Source of the DNA: an uncultured Clostridium sp.
GTDB lineage: Bacteria > Bacillota > Clostridia > Clostridiales > Clostridiaceae
Length of the DNA: 33,990 bases
Assembly (NCBI RefSeq): GCF_947072515.1
Contig: NZ_CAMTIG010000037.1
Span: 1-33,990 of the forward strand
Direction of reading: 5' to 3'
The number at the start of each line of letters is the position of its first letter. The first letter of the stretch is position 1. The position numbers and the translations under genes were made by a program. The notes below the pieces were generated by a model that did no database searches, was not told where the DNA came from, and saw only the letters and a list, made by a program, of their open reading frames with translations. Below, one piece after another: positions 16,466 through 25,302 of this stretch.

Positions 16466-17350
16466 CTATCCCTCCATAGATCTTTCTAATCTTTTACTTA
16501 TAAGTCTTGCTGTAAAATTAAATATTAATACTATTATTACTAAGACTGCTGCTGTTCCATTTATTATTTGTGCTGCATCTGGAACTATCCCTTCAGCATT
16601 AAGATACCAAATATGAACTGCTAATGTTTCTGCTGGTCTTAATAAGGAAAATGCTGAAGTTTGATTTACAAAACTAAAATGATTAAAATTAACCCCTGCT
16701 GAACTTAGTCCAGCTGTATATAAAAGTGCTGCTGCTTCTCCAAATATTCTTCCTGCTGCTAATATAACTCCTGTAATTATTTCTTTTGTTGCTGTTGGAA
16801 TAATTACATTCATTATAGTTTGCCACTTTGAAATTCCTAAAGCTAAGGATGCCTCTTTAACTCTACCTGATGCATTTCTTATCGCACTCTCTGAAATTCT
16901 AGTTATTATAGGAATATTTAATATACTTACTGATAATGCTCCTGCTAAGATTGAATATCCAAATCCAGCCATATTAACAAAAACTAATAATCCAAACATC
17001 CCAATTACTATTGAAGGTAATGAAGCCATTGCCTCTAAGCTTAATCTTATGATTTTTATAATAATTCCTTCTTTAGCGTACTCAGCTAAATAAATTCCTG
17101 CTCCAACTCCTATAGGAACAGTTATTATTAATGAAATTACTAGCATATATAATGAGTTAAATATTTCTGGTCCAATTCCTCCACCAGCTTCTGTAACCTT
17201 TGGACTTCCAAAGATAAAACTTGGTGTTATCATTCTTAACCCCTTATAAAATATATATAAAACAAAACTTGCTAATACAACAACTACAAATATACTAATA
17301 GAATACAATACTACTGTTGCAATTTTATCTGCTGTTTTTGGTTTTATCAT
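16466..17350 (-). CDS. pstA: Phosphate ABC transporter permease PstA
   Basis: A membrane permease of 294 aa with six predicted transmembrane segments. The EAA-type cytoplasmic loop that contacts PstB is visible as [22 protein letters not shown] near residues 188-209. The start is the ATG at 17348-17350 (MIKPKTADK), which overlaps the pstC stop in ATGA and so implies translational coupling. A longer open frame extends 28 codons upstream into pstC but has no reason to be used. Together with PstC it forms the transmembrane channel. Confidence 0.96.
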   Translation of the reverse strand: MIKPKTADKIATVVLYSISIFVVVVLASFVLYIFYKGLRMITPSFIFGSPKVTEAGGGIGPEIFNSLYMLVISLIITVPIGVGAGIYLAEYAKEGIIIKIIRLSLEAMASLPSIVIGMFGLLVFVNMAGFGYSILAGALSVSILNIPIITRISESAIRNASGRVKEASLALGISKWQTIMNVIIPTATKEIITGVILAAGRIFGEAAALLYTAGLSSAGVNFNHFSFVNQTSAFSLLRPAETLAVHIWYLNAEGIVPDAAQIINGTAAVLVIIVLIFNFTARLISKRLERSMEG

Positions 17351-18240
17351 TTCAATTGCCCCTTCCTTTCTATTAATCTTATTAGTAAGATAAATATAAA
17401 TGAAATTATTAACAGAATAAATGCCATACTCCATAGCGCGTTATTCCATGCACTTCCAGTAACCGTATTTGTTATATCCATAGTCAAGATACTTGTTAGT
17501 GTTGACATAGAATCAGTTAAACTTCCTGGCATTTTAATTGTATTTCCTATTACCATTTGTACTGCTAATGCTTCCCCAAATGCTCTTGCAAGTCCTAATA
17601 CTACACCTGTTAGTATTCCCGTTTTTGCTTCTGGTATCAAAACATTTTTAATTGTTTGCCATCTTGTAGCTCCTAATCCATATGATGCCTCTATATGATT
17701 TTTAGGTACTACCTTTATTGCATCTATTGCTAAAGTAGCTATAGTCGGTAATATCATTAACGAAAGAACTAGAACTCCTGCTAAAAGTGAAAACCCTATT
17801 CCTCCAAAATGATTTTTTATAAATGGTACTAAAACCATTAATCCAACCCATCCATAAACTACTGAAGGTATTCCAACTAATACTTCTAAAGATGGTTTTA
17901 TAAGATTTTCTCCTAACTTTTTAGATACTACATTAACAAAAACTGCTAGTGCTATTGCAATTGGTGCACTTATTATTAATGCTCCTAATGATACTGCTAC
18001 TGATCCAACTATAAAATCTAAAACTCCAAATGTTGCTGGACTACCTTTTGGATCCCAATTACTACTAAATATAAAATCAAAAACATTAATATGACTTTTT
18101 GTAAATGATTGAATTCCTTTTGACCCAATAAAAAATATTATTGCTATCGTTACAACAATTATTAATAGCCCACACATGGTTGTGAACCATTTTCCCATAT
18201 AATCATTTATCAGTTTCTCTTTAAAACTTCTTTCTTTCAT
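17347..18240 (-). CDS. pstC: Phosphate ABC transporter permease PstC
   Basis: A 297-aa permease with six predicted transmembrane segments and a short cytoplasmic N-terminus (MKERSFKEKLINDYMGKW). The EAA loop is EASYGLGATRWQTIKNVLIPEA near residues 185-206, and GLARAFGEALAVQMVIGN near 215-232 is typical of PstC. It follows pstS by eight bases and overlaps pstA by four. Confidence 0.96.
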   Translation of the reverse strand: MKERSFKEKLINDYMGKWFTTMCGLLIIVVTIAIIFFIGSKGIQSFTKSHINVFDFIFSSNWDPKGSPATFGVLDFIVGSVAVSLGALIISAPIAIALAVFVNVVSKKLGENLIKPSLEVLVGIPSVVYGWVGLMVLVPFIKNHFGGIGFSLLAGVLVLSLMILPTIATLAIDAIKVVPKNHIEASYGLGATRWQTIKNVLIPEAKTGILTGVVLGLARAFGEALAVQMVIGNTIKMPGSLTDSMSTLTSILTMDITNTVTGSAWNNALWSMAFILLIISFIFILLIRLIERKGQLK

Positions 18241-18248
18241 CCTTTATC

Positions 18249-19136
18249 CTACCTTTGTTCTTTATCTTTTAGATTTTGAATAGGTATATAACCCAATTGT
18301 TCTACATACTTAGCATTTTCTTCACTTGTAACATAATCAATGAATTCTTTTGCAAGCCCTGTAGCATCTCCTTTTGTATACATATGTCCAAAAGACCAGA
18401 ATGGATATTTTCCATCTTCTATATCTTTAACTGATGCACTATAGCCATTTATCTTAATTACATTTAATGTATTTTTTGCTTCATCACTATTTGTATAAGC
18501 ATATCCTAAATAACTGATTGCTCCTGGATTAGATTCAATAGTTTTTAATACAGCTCCATTACTATCTTGAACTGTTCCTATTGCATTATTCTCTAAAGAT
18601 TTATCTCCCCCCATAACTGTATCGGTAAATGTATTTCTAGTTCCTGAAGACCCTGGTCTATGTATAACTAATATCGGTATATTCTTTCCACCAACTTGGT
18701 TCCAGTTTGTTACTTTTCCTGAGAATATATCTCTTATTTGCTCCACTGTTAAACTGTCTACTCCAACACCTTTTCCACTAGCTATTACAAATCTTTCTCC
18801 TACAACATTATGATTTTGTAATTCCCCTGATTGCGCCTCATTTAATTTCTCTTCAGCAAACATATCTGAATTACCTATATTTACAGTTCCATCTAAAACT
18901 TGATTCAATCCTGTTCCAGATCCACCACCTTGAACATTTATAATATAATCTGGATGTTGTTTATCAAACTCAATTTTAGATTGATCCATTAATGGAAGTA
19001 ATGCCGTCGATCCACTTATTGTTATCGTTTTCTGTCTTCCAACTTCATTATATCTTTTAGCATTTATTGCCACATATACTATTCCAATTAATGCTACAAA
19101 CAAAAAAACAACTATAATCTTCATTTTTTTATTCAT
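18249..19136 (-). CDS. pstS: Phosphate-binding protein PstS
   Basis: The extracellular substrate-binding subunit of the Pst importer, 295 aa. Phosphate-binding segments are SGSTALLPL near residues 42-50, GGGSGTGLNQVLDG near 70-83 and HRPGSSGTRNTF near 159-170. A hydrophobic N-terminal segment (residues 6-23) would export it, but there is no lipobox Cys after it (IGIVYVAINAKRYN), so it seems membrane-anchored or secreted and not a typical Gram-positive lipoprotein. GGAGGAG precedes the ATG. It is first in pstSCAB-phoU, with Pho-box-like repeats upstream. Confidence 0.95.
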   Translation of the reverse strand: MNKKMKIIVVFLFVALIGIVYVAINAKRYNEVGRQKTITISGSTALLPLMDQSKIEFDKQHPDYIINVQGGGSGTGLNQVLDGTVNIGNSDMFAEEKLNEAQSGELQNHNVVGERFVIASGKGVGVDSLTVEQIRDIFSGKVTNWNQVGGKNIPILVIHRPGSSGTRNTFTDTVMGGDKSLENNAIGTVQDSNGAVLKTIESNPGAISYLGYAYTNSDEAKNTLNVIKINGYSASVKDIEDGKYPFWSFGHMYTKGDATGLAKEFIDYVTSEENAKYVEQLGYIPIQNLKDKEQR

Positions 19137-19204
19137 CTAAACTCCTCCTCTTGCGGACTATACTTATATGATATTATCCAAAAATGAAGCACTTATTGCT
19201 GCAA

Positions 19205-19241
19205 TTTTAAATAATGTTATAATACTGTTAAATTTTTTTAA
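19205..19241 (-). promoter_or_regulatory. Pho-box-like direct repeats upstream of pstS
   Basis: On the minus strand TTAAAA, TTAACA, ATAACA and TTAAAA occur at 10, 11 and 10-base spacing. This matches the 11-bp-periodic TTAACA-type repeats bound by PhoP in Firmicutes. The site ends about 70 bases before the pstS ATG and starts at the T-run of the trx terminator. No clear -35 follows, as expected for an activated promoter. AT-rich context lowers certainty. Confidence 0.55.
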
Positions 19242-19242
19242 C

Positions 19243-19304
19243 AAAAAAGTGTATTAAATATTAGATTCAAACTTTATTGTTTCCAATCTAAATATTTAAT
19301 ACAC
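19243..19304 (-). terminator. Intrinsic terminator after the trxB-redoxin unit
   Basis: GTGTATTAAATATTAGATT (19249-19267) pairs with 19285-19304 with one bulged base, giving about 19 bp. The outgoing minus strand continues into TTTTTT. It separates the redoxin genes from the pst operon. Confidence 0.85.
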
Positions 19305-19351
19305 CTTATAAGTAAATTTTATTATATATATTTTTTATTCTCTTTATTTAT

Positions 19352-19585
19352 CTATTTTACTGTCTTTATTAAAGTATCTATTTTTTTCTTATCAAAACCA
19401 ACTATAACTTCTCCATTAAAATCTAATACTGGAACTGTCTTTTGTCCTGAAACTTTAATAACTTCTAATCTATCTTCTTGTGCATCAGCAACATTTACTG
19501 TTGAATATTCTACATTATTCATATCTAAATATTTTTTTAACTTAATACATCCTGGACACCATGATGTTGAATAAACTTTTACCAT
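19352..19585 (-). CDS. Glutaredoxin/thioredoxin-like protein (CPGC), TrxB partner
   Basis: A 77-aa thioredoxin-fold protein. The redox motif is WCPGC at residues 8-12, followed by VPVLDFNGEVIVGFDKKKID near 51-70. It is similar along its length to the CPWC protein at 13488-13721. It is 12 bases downstream of trxB and surely in the same transcript, so it is the probable electron acceptor of that reductase. The CPGC motif is closer to thioredoxin (CGPC-like) redox chemistry than to a glutathione-dependent glutaredoxin; clostridia generally lack glutathione. Confidence 0.9.
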   Translation of the reverse strand: MVKVYSTSWCPGCIKLKKYLDMNNVEYSTVNVADAQEDRLEVIKVSGQKTVPVLDFNGEVIVGFDKKKIDTLIKTVK

Positions 19586-19597
19586 ATTAAATCACTC

Positions 19598-20533
19598 CTA
19601 TTTCTTTTGTTCTTTTATATATTTTTCTGCATCTAATGCTGCAATAGTACCATCTGCTACAGCTGTAGTTATTTGTCTAAATTCTTTAATTCTAACATCT
19701 CCTGCAGCATAAACACCTTTTACATTAGTTTGCATATTTTCATTTGTTTTTATATATCCTTGTTTATCCATTTGAATATACGCTTTAAATAATTCTGTTT
19801 TTGGCTCTGTACCTATATATCCAAATATTCCTTCAAGTTCTAATTCTTTTTCCTCTCCTGACTTTGTATTTTTAATAATTACTTTATTTACAAAGTCTGC
19901 TCCTTCAATAGAAACTAAATCTTCGCTAAAAAGAACTTCTATTTTAGGATTATTCATTACTTCATCTATAACAGCTTGCTCACCATTAAAATAATCATGT
20001 CTTCTAATTATATAAACTTTTTCTGCAAAATTTGTTAAGAAAATAGCTTCTTCTAATGCGGCTTTTCCACCACCTACTACTCCAACTATTTTGCCTTCAT
20101 ACATAGCTCCATCACAAACTGCACAATAATGTACACCTTTCCCTAAAAATTCTTTTTCTCCTTTTACAGGTAGTTTTTTAGGTGATGCTCCTGTTGATAT
20201 AATTACTGCTCTAGGTTTATAAATATAACTTTCAGTTTCTACTGTTTTATCATTATCTAAAAGTTCAACTCTTTCTATAACATCAAATTCATCTATATTA
20301 GCTCCACATTCCTCAGCTTGGCTTTGAATAGCATCCGATAATTCTGATCCTGATATTTTTTTAAATCCTGGGTAATTTTCAACCAAATAACTGTTTCTTA
20401 TTTGACCACCAACAATTTCATTCTCTAAAAGTAACATATCCATCTTTGCTCTAGCTGCATATATTCCTGCTGTTAAACCTGCTGGTCCTCCCCCAATTAT
20501 GATTAAATCTATATTCTTAATTTCTTTTTCCAT
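19598..20533 (-). CDS. trxB: Thioredoxin-disulfide reductase
   Basis: An FAD- and pyridine-nucleotide-dependent reductase of 311 aa. The N-terminal FAD-binding motif is IIGGGPAGLTAGIYAARA near residues 12-29. The active-site disulfide is CAVCDGA near 137-143. The second dinucleotide motif, VGVVGGGKAAL, is near 150-160, but it has GGGKAA and not the usual GGGNSA. The C-terminal FAD motif is GVYAAGDVR near 275-283. It is transcribed with the CPGC redoxin. A CsoR/CstR-like palindrome (20546-20562) lies just after the promoter. The cofactor could be NADPH, NADH or, as in some clostridial relatives, ferredoxin; the sequence does not settle this. Confidence 0.93.
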   Translation of the reverse strand: MEKEIKNIDLIIIGGGPAGLTAGIYAARAKMDMLLLENEIVGGQIRNSYLVENYPGFKKISGSELSDAIQSQAEECGANIDEFDVIERVELLDNDKTVETESYIYKPRAVIISTGASPKKLPVKGEKEFLGKGVHYCAVCDGAMYEGKIVGVVGGGKAALEEAIFLTNFAEKVYIIRRHDYFNGEQAVIDEVMNNPKIEVLFSEDLVSIEGADFVNKVIIKNTKSGEEKELELEGIFGYIGTEPKTELFKAYIQMDKQGYIKTNENMQTNVKGVYAAGDVRIKEFRQITTAVADGTIAALDAEKYIKEQKK

Positions 20534-20545
20534 ACAATCACTCCT

Positions 20546-20562
20546 TTACCCCTAGGGGGTAT
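20546..20562. promoter_or_regulatory. CsoR/CstR-like operator of trxB
   Basis: On the minus strand ATACCCCCTAGGGGTAA has a perfect 10-bp core (CCCCTAGGGG). The ATACC...GGTAT form is typical of CsoR-family sites (copper CsoR or persulfide CstR). It lies between the -10 and the ribosome-binding site, about +6 to +22, where a bound repressor would block transcription. It stands out in a very AT-rich region. No CsoR-family gene is in the window. Confidence 0.65.
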
Positions 20563-20574
20563 CTGTTAATTCAT

Positions 20575-20602
20575 ATTATATCACTAATTTATTGCATTTC
20601 AA
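20575..20602 (-). promoter_or_regulatory. Sigma-A promoter of trxB
   Basis: TTGAAA (20597-20602) and a perfect TATAAT (20575-20580) are separated by 16 bases on the minus strand. The predicted start is near 20568, directly before the operator. Confidence 0.7.
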
Positions 20603-20611
20603 TATTAATTA

Positions 20612-20682
20612 AATAAAAAACTACCCTCCCTCTTAATATATTTTTACCAAATCTATTAAAAGTTATAAAAGGTAGTTTTTAT
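20612..20682 (-). terminator. Probable terminator after clpC
   Basis: AAAACTACC (20617-20625) pairs with GGTAGTTTT (20671-20679), and the outgoing minus strand ends in TTTTTTATTT. The loop is long (about 45 bases), so it is weaker than the other terminators here. Confidence 0.55.
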
Positions 20683-20686
20683 TTCT

Positions 20687-23107
20687 CTATTTAAATATTA
20701 ATGTATCTTCTTGAATTGTTGCCTCGTAGCCTTCTAGCCTTTTTATTTTGCCTTTTAAAAGTTCTTCACTAATTTTATCTTCCACCTCTTTAGTTATAAC
20801 TCTCCTTAACGGTCTAGCGCCAAACTCTCTAACATCACACTTATTTATAATGTAATTTTTGCTTTCAGCAGTAAAGTTAATGTAGATATCATTTTCATCT
20901 AATCTTTCTTTAACTTCCTTAAGCATTATTTCAGTAATATTTAGCATATCTTCTTTTCTAAGCTTATGGAAAACTATAGTATCATCTATTCTATTTAGAA
21001 ATTCTGGTTTAAATGTATTTTTTAATTCTGATAATATACTGTCTTTCATTAAATCATACTCTTTATTCCAATTTTCATCTGCAAAAAAACCTACATTTTT
21101 TTGTTTTTTAATATTATGAGCACCAACATTTGATGTCATTATTATTATTGTATTTTTAAAGTTTACACTTTTACCTTTTCCATCAGTTAATCTACCATCT
21201 TCTAAAATCTGAAGTAATATATTAAATACATCTGGATGTGCTTTTTCTATTTCATCTAATAAAATTACACTATATGGCTTTCTTCTTACAGCTTCTGTAA
21301 GTTGCCCTCCTTCTTCATATCCTATATATCCTGGAGGTGCTCCTATAAGTTTTGATACTGCATGTTTTTCCATATATTCTGACATATCTATTCTTATCAT
21401 ATTATTTTCATGTGAAAACATAGCTTCAGCCAATGCCTTACTAAGTTCAGTTTTCCCAACTCCTGTAGGACCTAGAAATATAAAGCTTCCTATTGGTCTA
21501 TTTGGACTTTTAAGTCCAACTCTAGCCCTTCTAACAGCCTTTGAAACAAGTTCAATAGCCTCATTTTGACCTATTACCCTTTTATGAAGATTATCCTCTA
21601 GGTGTAATAATTTAGCTCCCTCTTCTTCAGTTAATTTTTCTACTGGTATATTAGTCCAACTAGCTACTACTTTTGCAATCTGTTCTCTATCTACAATTAG
21701 TTCCTCATCTGTTTTATTTTTGCTCCATTCTTCAGTAAAGTTTTCTAGTTTATCTCGTAAATTTCTTTCATTATCTCTAAGCTTTGCAGCTTTCTCAAAC
21801 TCTTGTATTGAAATACATCTTTCTTTTTCTTTTTTTATCTTTAAAATATTCTCTTCAATTTCTTTTAAATTTGGTGGTTCTATTAATGCTTCTATTCTTA
21901 CTTTTGAAGATGCTTCATCAATTAAGTCAATTGCTTTATCTGGCATAAATCTATCACATACATATCTATCTGACATCTTCACAGCTGCATTCAATGCTTC
22001 TGCTGTAATTTTGACATTATGATGTACTTCATACTTATCTTTTACACCCTTTAAAATTTCTAGAGTTTCTTCATTATTCGGTTCTTCAACTAGTACTGAC
22101 TGAAACCTTCTTTCTAACGCTGCATCTTTTTCTATATGTTTGCGATATTCATCTATAGTAGTTGCTCCAACACATTGAATATCTCCTCTAGCTAAAGATG
22201 GCTTTAGAATATTAGAAGCATCAATAGCTCCTTCTGCTCCACCTGCACCTATAATCGAATGAATCTCATCTATAAATATTATTATATTTTTATTTTCTTT
22301 TATTTCTGCCATTACTTTTTTTAATCGGTCTTCAAATTCACCTCTATATTTTGCTCCTGCGATAAGACTTGTTAAATCTAAAGAGTAAATTTGTTTTTTC
22401 TTTAAGATTTCTGGAACATTACCATCTACTATTCTTTGTGCTAATCCTTCTACAACTGCTGTCTTTCCAACTCCTGGTTCCCCTATCAAACAAGGATTAT
22501 TTTTTATTCTTCTACAAAGAATTTCTAATACTCTTTGATTTTCTTTACTTCTTCCTATTACCGGATCTAATGATGATTTTCTTGCAAGCCTCGTTAAATT
22601 AGTACTATACTTAACTAACATTGGCATTTTTTCTTCATCTAAGTCATCATCATCTTCATCTTCTTCTACTTCATTTTCTAAAAATAATTTTATATCATTT
22701 TTTATTTCTTCTATATTTAATTTAGCAAAACTTAGCATTGTATATGCAACACTATCTATTTCTTTTAATATTGATAATAATAAATGTTCCGGATTTATTT
22801 TTTTATGAGATGATTTTTTTGCCTCTTTAAATGCTTCATCTATGAGATTTTTAGTTCTTGGAGTAAATAACAATTCAGATTTAGGAACTACTATTTCTCC
22901 TCTTCCAAGGTATTTATCGACACTCTTTTTAATTTTTTCATAGTCTACACCATTTTTTTCTAATATCCCTTTTGAGTATCCATCTTCCTTAAGAATTCCT
23001 AATAATATATGTTCTGAACCAATATATCCATGTCTGAAATTAACAGTTTCTTTTCTCGCTTCTAAAAAAACTTTTTCCGTTCTTTCTGAAAATCTACTTT
23101 CATTCAT
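20687..23107 (-). CDS. clpC: ATP-dependent Clp protease ATP-binding subunit ClpC
   Basis: An 806-aa AAA+ unfoldase that feeds proteins to ClpP. Two Clp-N repeats fill residues 1-145, followed by an acidic linker near 146-160. AAA-1 has Walker A GEPGVGKT at 209-216 and Walker B IIIFIDE near 275. The middle UVR-type coiled coil ([19 protein letters not shown]) is near 436-455. AAA-2 has GPTGVGKT at 546-553. VGF at 672-674 matches the ClpP-binding loop of ClpC. It is the last gene of ctsR-mcsA-mcsB-clpC and under CtsR control. GGAGG precedes the ATG. No clpP is in the window. Confidence 0.96.
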   Translation of the reverse strand: MNESRFSERTEKVFLEARKETVNFRHGYIGSEHILLGILKEDGYSKGILEKNGVDYEKIKKSVDKYLGRGEIVVPKSELLFTPRTKNLIDEAFKEAKKSSHKKINPEHLLLSILKEIDSVAYTMLSFAKLNIEEIKNDIKLFLENEVEEDEDDDDLDEEKMPMLVKYSTNLTRLARKSSLDPVIGRSKENQRVLEILCRRIKNNPCLIGEPGVGKTAVVEGLAQRIVDGNVPEILKKKQIYSLDLTSLIAGAKYRGEFEDRLKKVMAEIKENKNIIIFIDEIHSIIGAGGAEGAIDASNILKPSLARGDIQCVGATTIDEYRKHIEKDAALERRFQSVLVEEPNNEETLEILKGVKDKYEVHHNVKITAEALNAAVKMSDRYVCDRFMPDKAIDLIDEASSKVRIEALIEPPNLKEIEENILKIKKEKERCISIQEFEKAAKLRDNERNLRDKLENFTEEWSKNKTDEELIVDREQIAKVVASWTNIPVEKLTEEEGAKLLHLEDNLHKRVIGQNEAIELVSKAVRRARVGLKSPNRPIGSFIFLGPTGVGKTELSKALAEAMFSHENNMIRIDMSEYMEKHAVSKLIGAPPGYIGYEEGGQLTEAVRRKPYSVILLDEIEKAHPDVFNILLQILEDGRLTDGKGKSVNFKNTIIIMTSNVGAHNIKKQKNVGFFADENWNKEYDLMKDSILSELKNTFKPEFLNRIDDTIVFHKLRKEDMLNITEIMLKEVKERLDENDIYINFTAESKNYIINKCDVREFGARPLRRVITKEVEDKISEELLKGKIKRLEGYEATIQEDTLIFK

Positions 23108-23169
23108 ATGTTATTTTTCCTCCTCTACAGAATTTAATATAGCTTTTCACTCTTTTATGAAATTGTAAT

Positions 23170-24162
23170 CTACTTTAAAACTACCCTTATAATATCTGCT
23201 CTTTTTCTATTTATTTTATCTATACTTGTTTCACCATCTAGATGTTGTCTAACATAAGCATTTCTTGATAATAACATAGCTTTTTCTATTGTATTTATAT
23301 CTATATCAATTATGCCTAATTCAACACCCAATCTTACATATGATAAAAGATCTAATGCTTCTATTGAATCTAAAATTCTAGCTTCTTTTAAAATTCCATA
23401 TGCTCTATAAATTTTATCCCATATTTCATTTTTATATTTCTTTAAAGCTCTTCTTCTTTCCTTTTCCTCTTCTTGAATTATATATTCAAGAAGTGTCTTA
23501 AATTCATCAATTAAATCTTCTTCAGATATTCCCGTAGTAGTTATATTTTTTACTAGATATATACTTCCATATGCTTTTCCTCTTTCTCCATACTTACCTT
23601 CTATAGTAAATATAGATTTATCTTTATGTGAGAATAGCTTATTTATTTTTTCATTTAAAGTTAGCATTGGTAAATGAAGCATTACTTCAAGTTTTATTCC
23701 CGTTCCTATATGCTTTATATTTGACGTTAGATATCCCATTGTTTCACTAAACATATAGTCTATTCCATTTTCTAACTTTTCATCATATTCTCTTACATAC
23801 CTGTATATTTCTTCTATATTATATCCACCTTTTGTGATTTGTAATCTTAAATGTTCCTCTTCATTTATAATTATTGATAAATTATTTTTTTCATCTAGAA
23901 TTACTGCTACTATATTCTTATTCTTAAGAGTTTTATTTCTTACAATTCGTTGTTCTTTTAGATTCTCAAAATTATATTCATCTTTCCAAAATCTTATAAC
24001 CTCTATATTTTTATTTATACTTAAATTTTTTTCTACTAATTCTTCTGTTAATCCTCTTCCTATTTCTTCTTCCATTGCTATTGGGAAATTATATCCTTTC
24101 ACATTTCTAAATAATGTAATACTACTGCTTATTACATTTTTATTATTCATTAATGTAATCAA
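23170..24162 (-). CDS. mcsB: McsB-family protein (arginine kinase homologue) with altered active site
   Basis: Homologous along its length to McsB, the phosphagen-kinase-type enzyme that marks proteins with phosphoarginine for ClpCP. Family features kept are NEEEHLRLQ at 100-108, GYLTS and GTG near 143-156, and the C-terminal RKRADIIR. But the ATP-binding SSRIRLARN motif reads SSSITLFRN (12-20), the Cys-Pro-Thr-Asn loop reads NIKH (near 148-151), GTGLR reads GTGIK, and RGxYGE reads EGKYGE (near 188). Kinase activity is therefore doubtful; an adaptor role with McsA/ClpC is possible. I start at TTG 24160-24162, nine bases after GGGGAGG and one base past the mcsA stop; the ATG at 24150 is 21 bases away and too short for the family. 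Confidence 0.85.
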   Translation of the reverse strand: MITLMNNKNVISSSITLFRNVKGYNFPIAMEEEIGRGLTEELVEKNLSINKNIEVIRFWKDEYNFENLKEQRIVRNKTLKNKNIVAVILDEKNNLSIIINEEEHLRLQITKGGYNIEEIYRYVREYDEKLENGIDYMFSETMGYLTSNIKHIGTGIKLEVMLHLPMLTLNEKINKLFSHKDKSIFTIEGKYGERGKAYGSIYLVKNITTTGISEEDLIDEFKTLLEYIIQEEEKERRRALKKYKNEIWDKIYRAYGILKEARILDSIEALDLLSYVRLGVELGIIDIDINTIEKAMLLSRNAYVRQHLDGETSIDKINRKRADIIRVVLK

Positions 24163-24163
24163 T

Positions 24164-24697
24164 CTAGCTTTCCTCCCCAATATTGCTATCAAACTTATCC
24201 TTTAAACCTTTAATTTTATCTCTTATTACTGCTGCTTTTTCATAGGCCTCAATTGCAACTGCAATCTCCATTTCTTTCTCTAATTGCTTTACTTCTCTCT
24301 TTAGTTCAATCTCATTTCCTAACTTGTTAGGAATACATCCTCTATGCTCATTAATTATATTATCTTTTTCTACTAAAATATCTATCTCTTTAAAAAATAT
24401 TTTATAACATTCTTCACATCCTAATAGCTTTCCTTTTTCTATTTCATTAACTTTTGTTCCACAATTAGGACACTCTTTCTTTAGTTGTTCTCTTTTTTTA
24501 GTTTCATCATTAAATAAAATACTTAAAACATTATTAAATGAAACATATTCTACTTTCTCTTCTTGTACATCACTAAATATAGCTTTACCATATTCTTTCG
24601 CACATTTTTCACATAGCCATATACTGCTATTTTCCCCATCCATTATTTTACTAAAATTTAATATAGCCTCTCTCCTATTACAATTCTCACATATCAT
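24164..24697 (-). CDS. mcsA: McsA, UvrB/UvrC-motif zinc protein of the ClpC stress operon
   Basis: A 177-aa protein that activates McsB and binds zinc. Four CxxC pairs are visible: CENC at 3-6, CEKC at 29-32, CPNC near 76-79 and CEEC near 94-97. A C-terminal UVR coiled coil follows (EMEIAVAIEAYEKAAVIRDKIKGLK near 141-165). The central GKLLGCEECYKIFFKEI and the HRGCIPNK segment fit McsA. It is 11 bases downstream of ctsR and directly coupled to mcsB. Confidence 0.94.
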   Translation of the reverse strand: MICENCNRREAILNFSKIMDGENSSIWLCEKCAKEYGKAIFSDVQEEKVEYVSFNNVLSILFNDETKKREQLKKECPNCGTKVNEIEKGKLLGCEECYKIFFKEIDILVEKDNIINEHRGCIPNKLGNEIELKREVKQLEKEMEIAVAIEAYEKAAVIRDKIKGLKDKFDSNIGEES

Positions 24698-24707
24698 AAA
24701 ACCCCTC

Positions 24708-25163
24708 CTAAGCCATTATCACTGTTACCATTCCCTTCAAAATATCTGATCTTAGTTTATTTTTATCAGATGATGATATTAGTGTATTATCGTTCATAGC
24801 TATTTTTATGATTTCATATTCCTTTTTATTAATAAGTTCTATTTCTAAAAGGTTATCTAAAAGTGCTATTGCATTATGATATGTTATACTACTGCCAATT
24901 GACTCTTTTATTAATTTTTTTATATCTTCTGAACAAGTATGATTTATTCTTTTTATAATGATATGTCCACCACCGCCACGCTTACTTTCAATAACATATC
25001 CTTTTGCATAAGTAAACCTAGTTGTTAGCACATAATTTATTTGTGAAGGTGCACATCTAAATTGATCTGCTAATTCATTCCTTTGTATTTGTGTTTGATG
25101 ATTTTCGTCTTTTATTATCAATTCTTTTATAAACTTTTCTATTATATCTGTTAATCTTGCCAT
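24708..25163 (-). CDS. ctsR: Transcriptional repressor CtsR
   Basis: A 151-aa class III heat-shock repressor. The N-terminal winged helix spans about 1-75, with the family motif NELADQFRCAPSQINYVLTT near residues 25-44 and the Gly-rich wing ESKRGGGGHIII near 58-69, whose glycines act as the heat sensor in Bacillus CtsR. A C-terminal four-helix domain follows. It heads the operon and has its own operator at 25183-25199, so autoregulation is expected. The ATG at 25161-25163 has AAAGGAG eight bases upstream. Confidence 0.96.
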   Translation of the reverse strand: MARLTDIIEKFIKELIIKDENHQTQIQRNELADQFRCAPSQINYVLTTRFTYAKGYVIESKRGGGGHIIIKRINHTCSEDIKKLIKESIGSSITYHNAIALLDNLLEIELINKKEYEIIKIAMNDNTLISSSDKNKLRSDILKGMVTVIMA

Positions 25164-25182
25164 GTTAAACGCTCCTTTTGTT

Positions 25183-25199
25183 TTTGACTTACTTTGACC
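25183..25199. promoter_or_regulatory. CtsR operator
   Basis: On the minus strand GGTCAAAGTAAGTCAAA is the tandem heptad repeat of the CtsR box (RGTCAAA-NNN-RGTCAAA). It lies between the putative -10 and the ctsR ribosome-binding site. Confidence 0.9.
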
Positions 25200-25209
25200 T
25201 TTAATATTA

Positions 25210-25238
25210 ATATTAATATTATTTCTCTATATAATCAA
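25210..25238 (-). promoter_or_regulatory. Probable promoter of ctsR-mcsA-mcsB-clpC
   Basis: TTGATT (25233-25238) and TAATAT (25210-25215) are separated by 17 bases on the minus strand, directly upstream of the CtsR operator. The TAATAT unit is repeated three times here, so the exact -10 is uncertain. Confidence 0.5.
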
Positions 25239-25302
25239 TAAAATTATGTGTTTTTTAGAATTTTTTATTATTTTTATGGAAATGATACTAATAATTAACT
25301 TT

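Noticed and set aside
17351..17434. Longer N-terminus for PstA
   Set aside because: The extra 28 codons overlap pstC and add polar residues before the normal PstA start, which is set by the ATGA overlap.
24163..24192. Longer N-terminus for McsB from the ATG at 24192
   Set aside because: It lies inside mcsA with no suitable ribosome-binding site; GGGGAGG points to the TTG at 24162.
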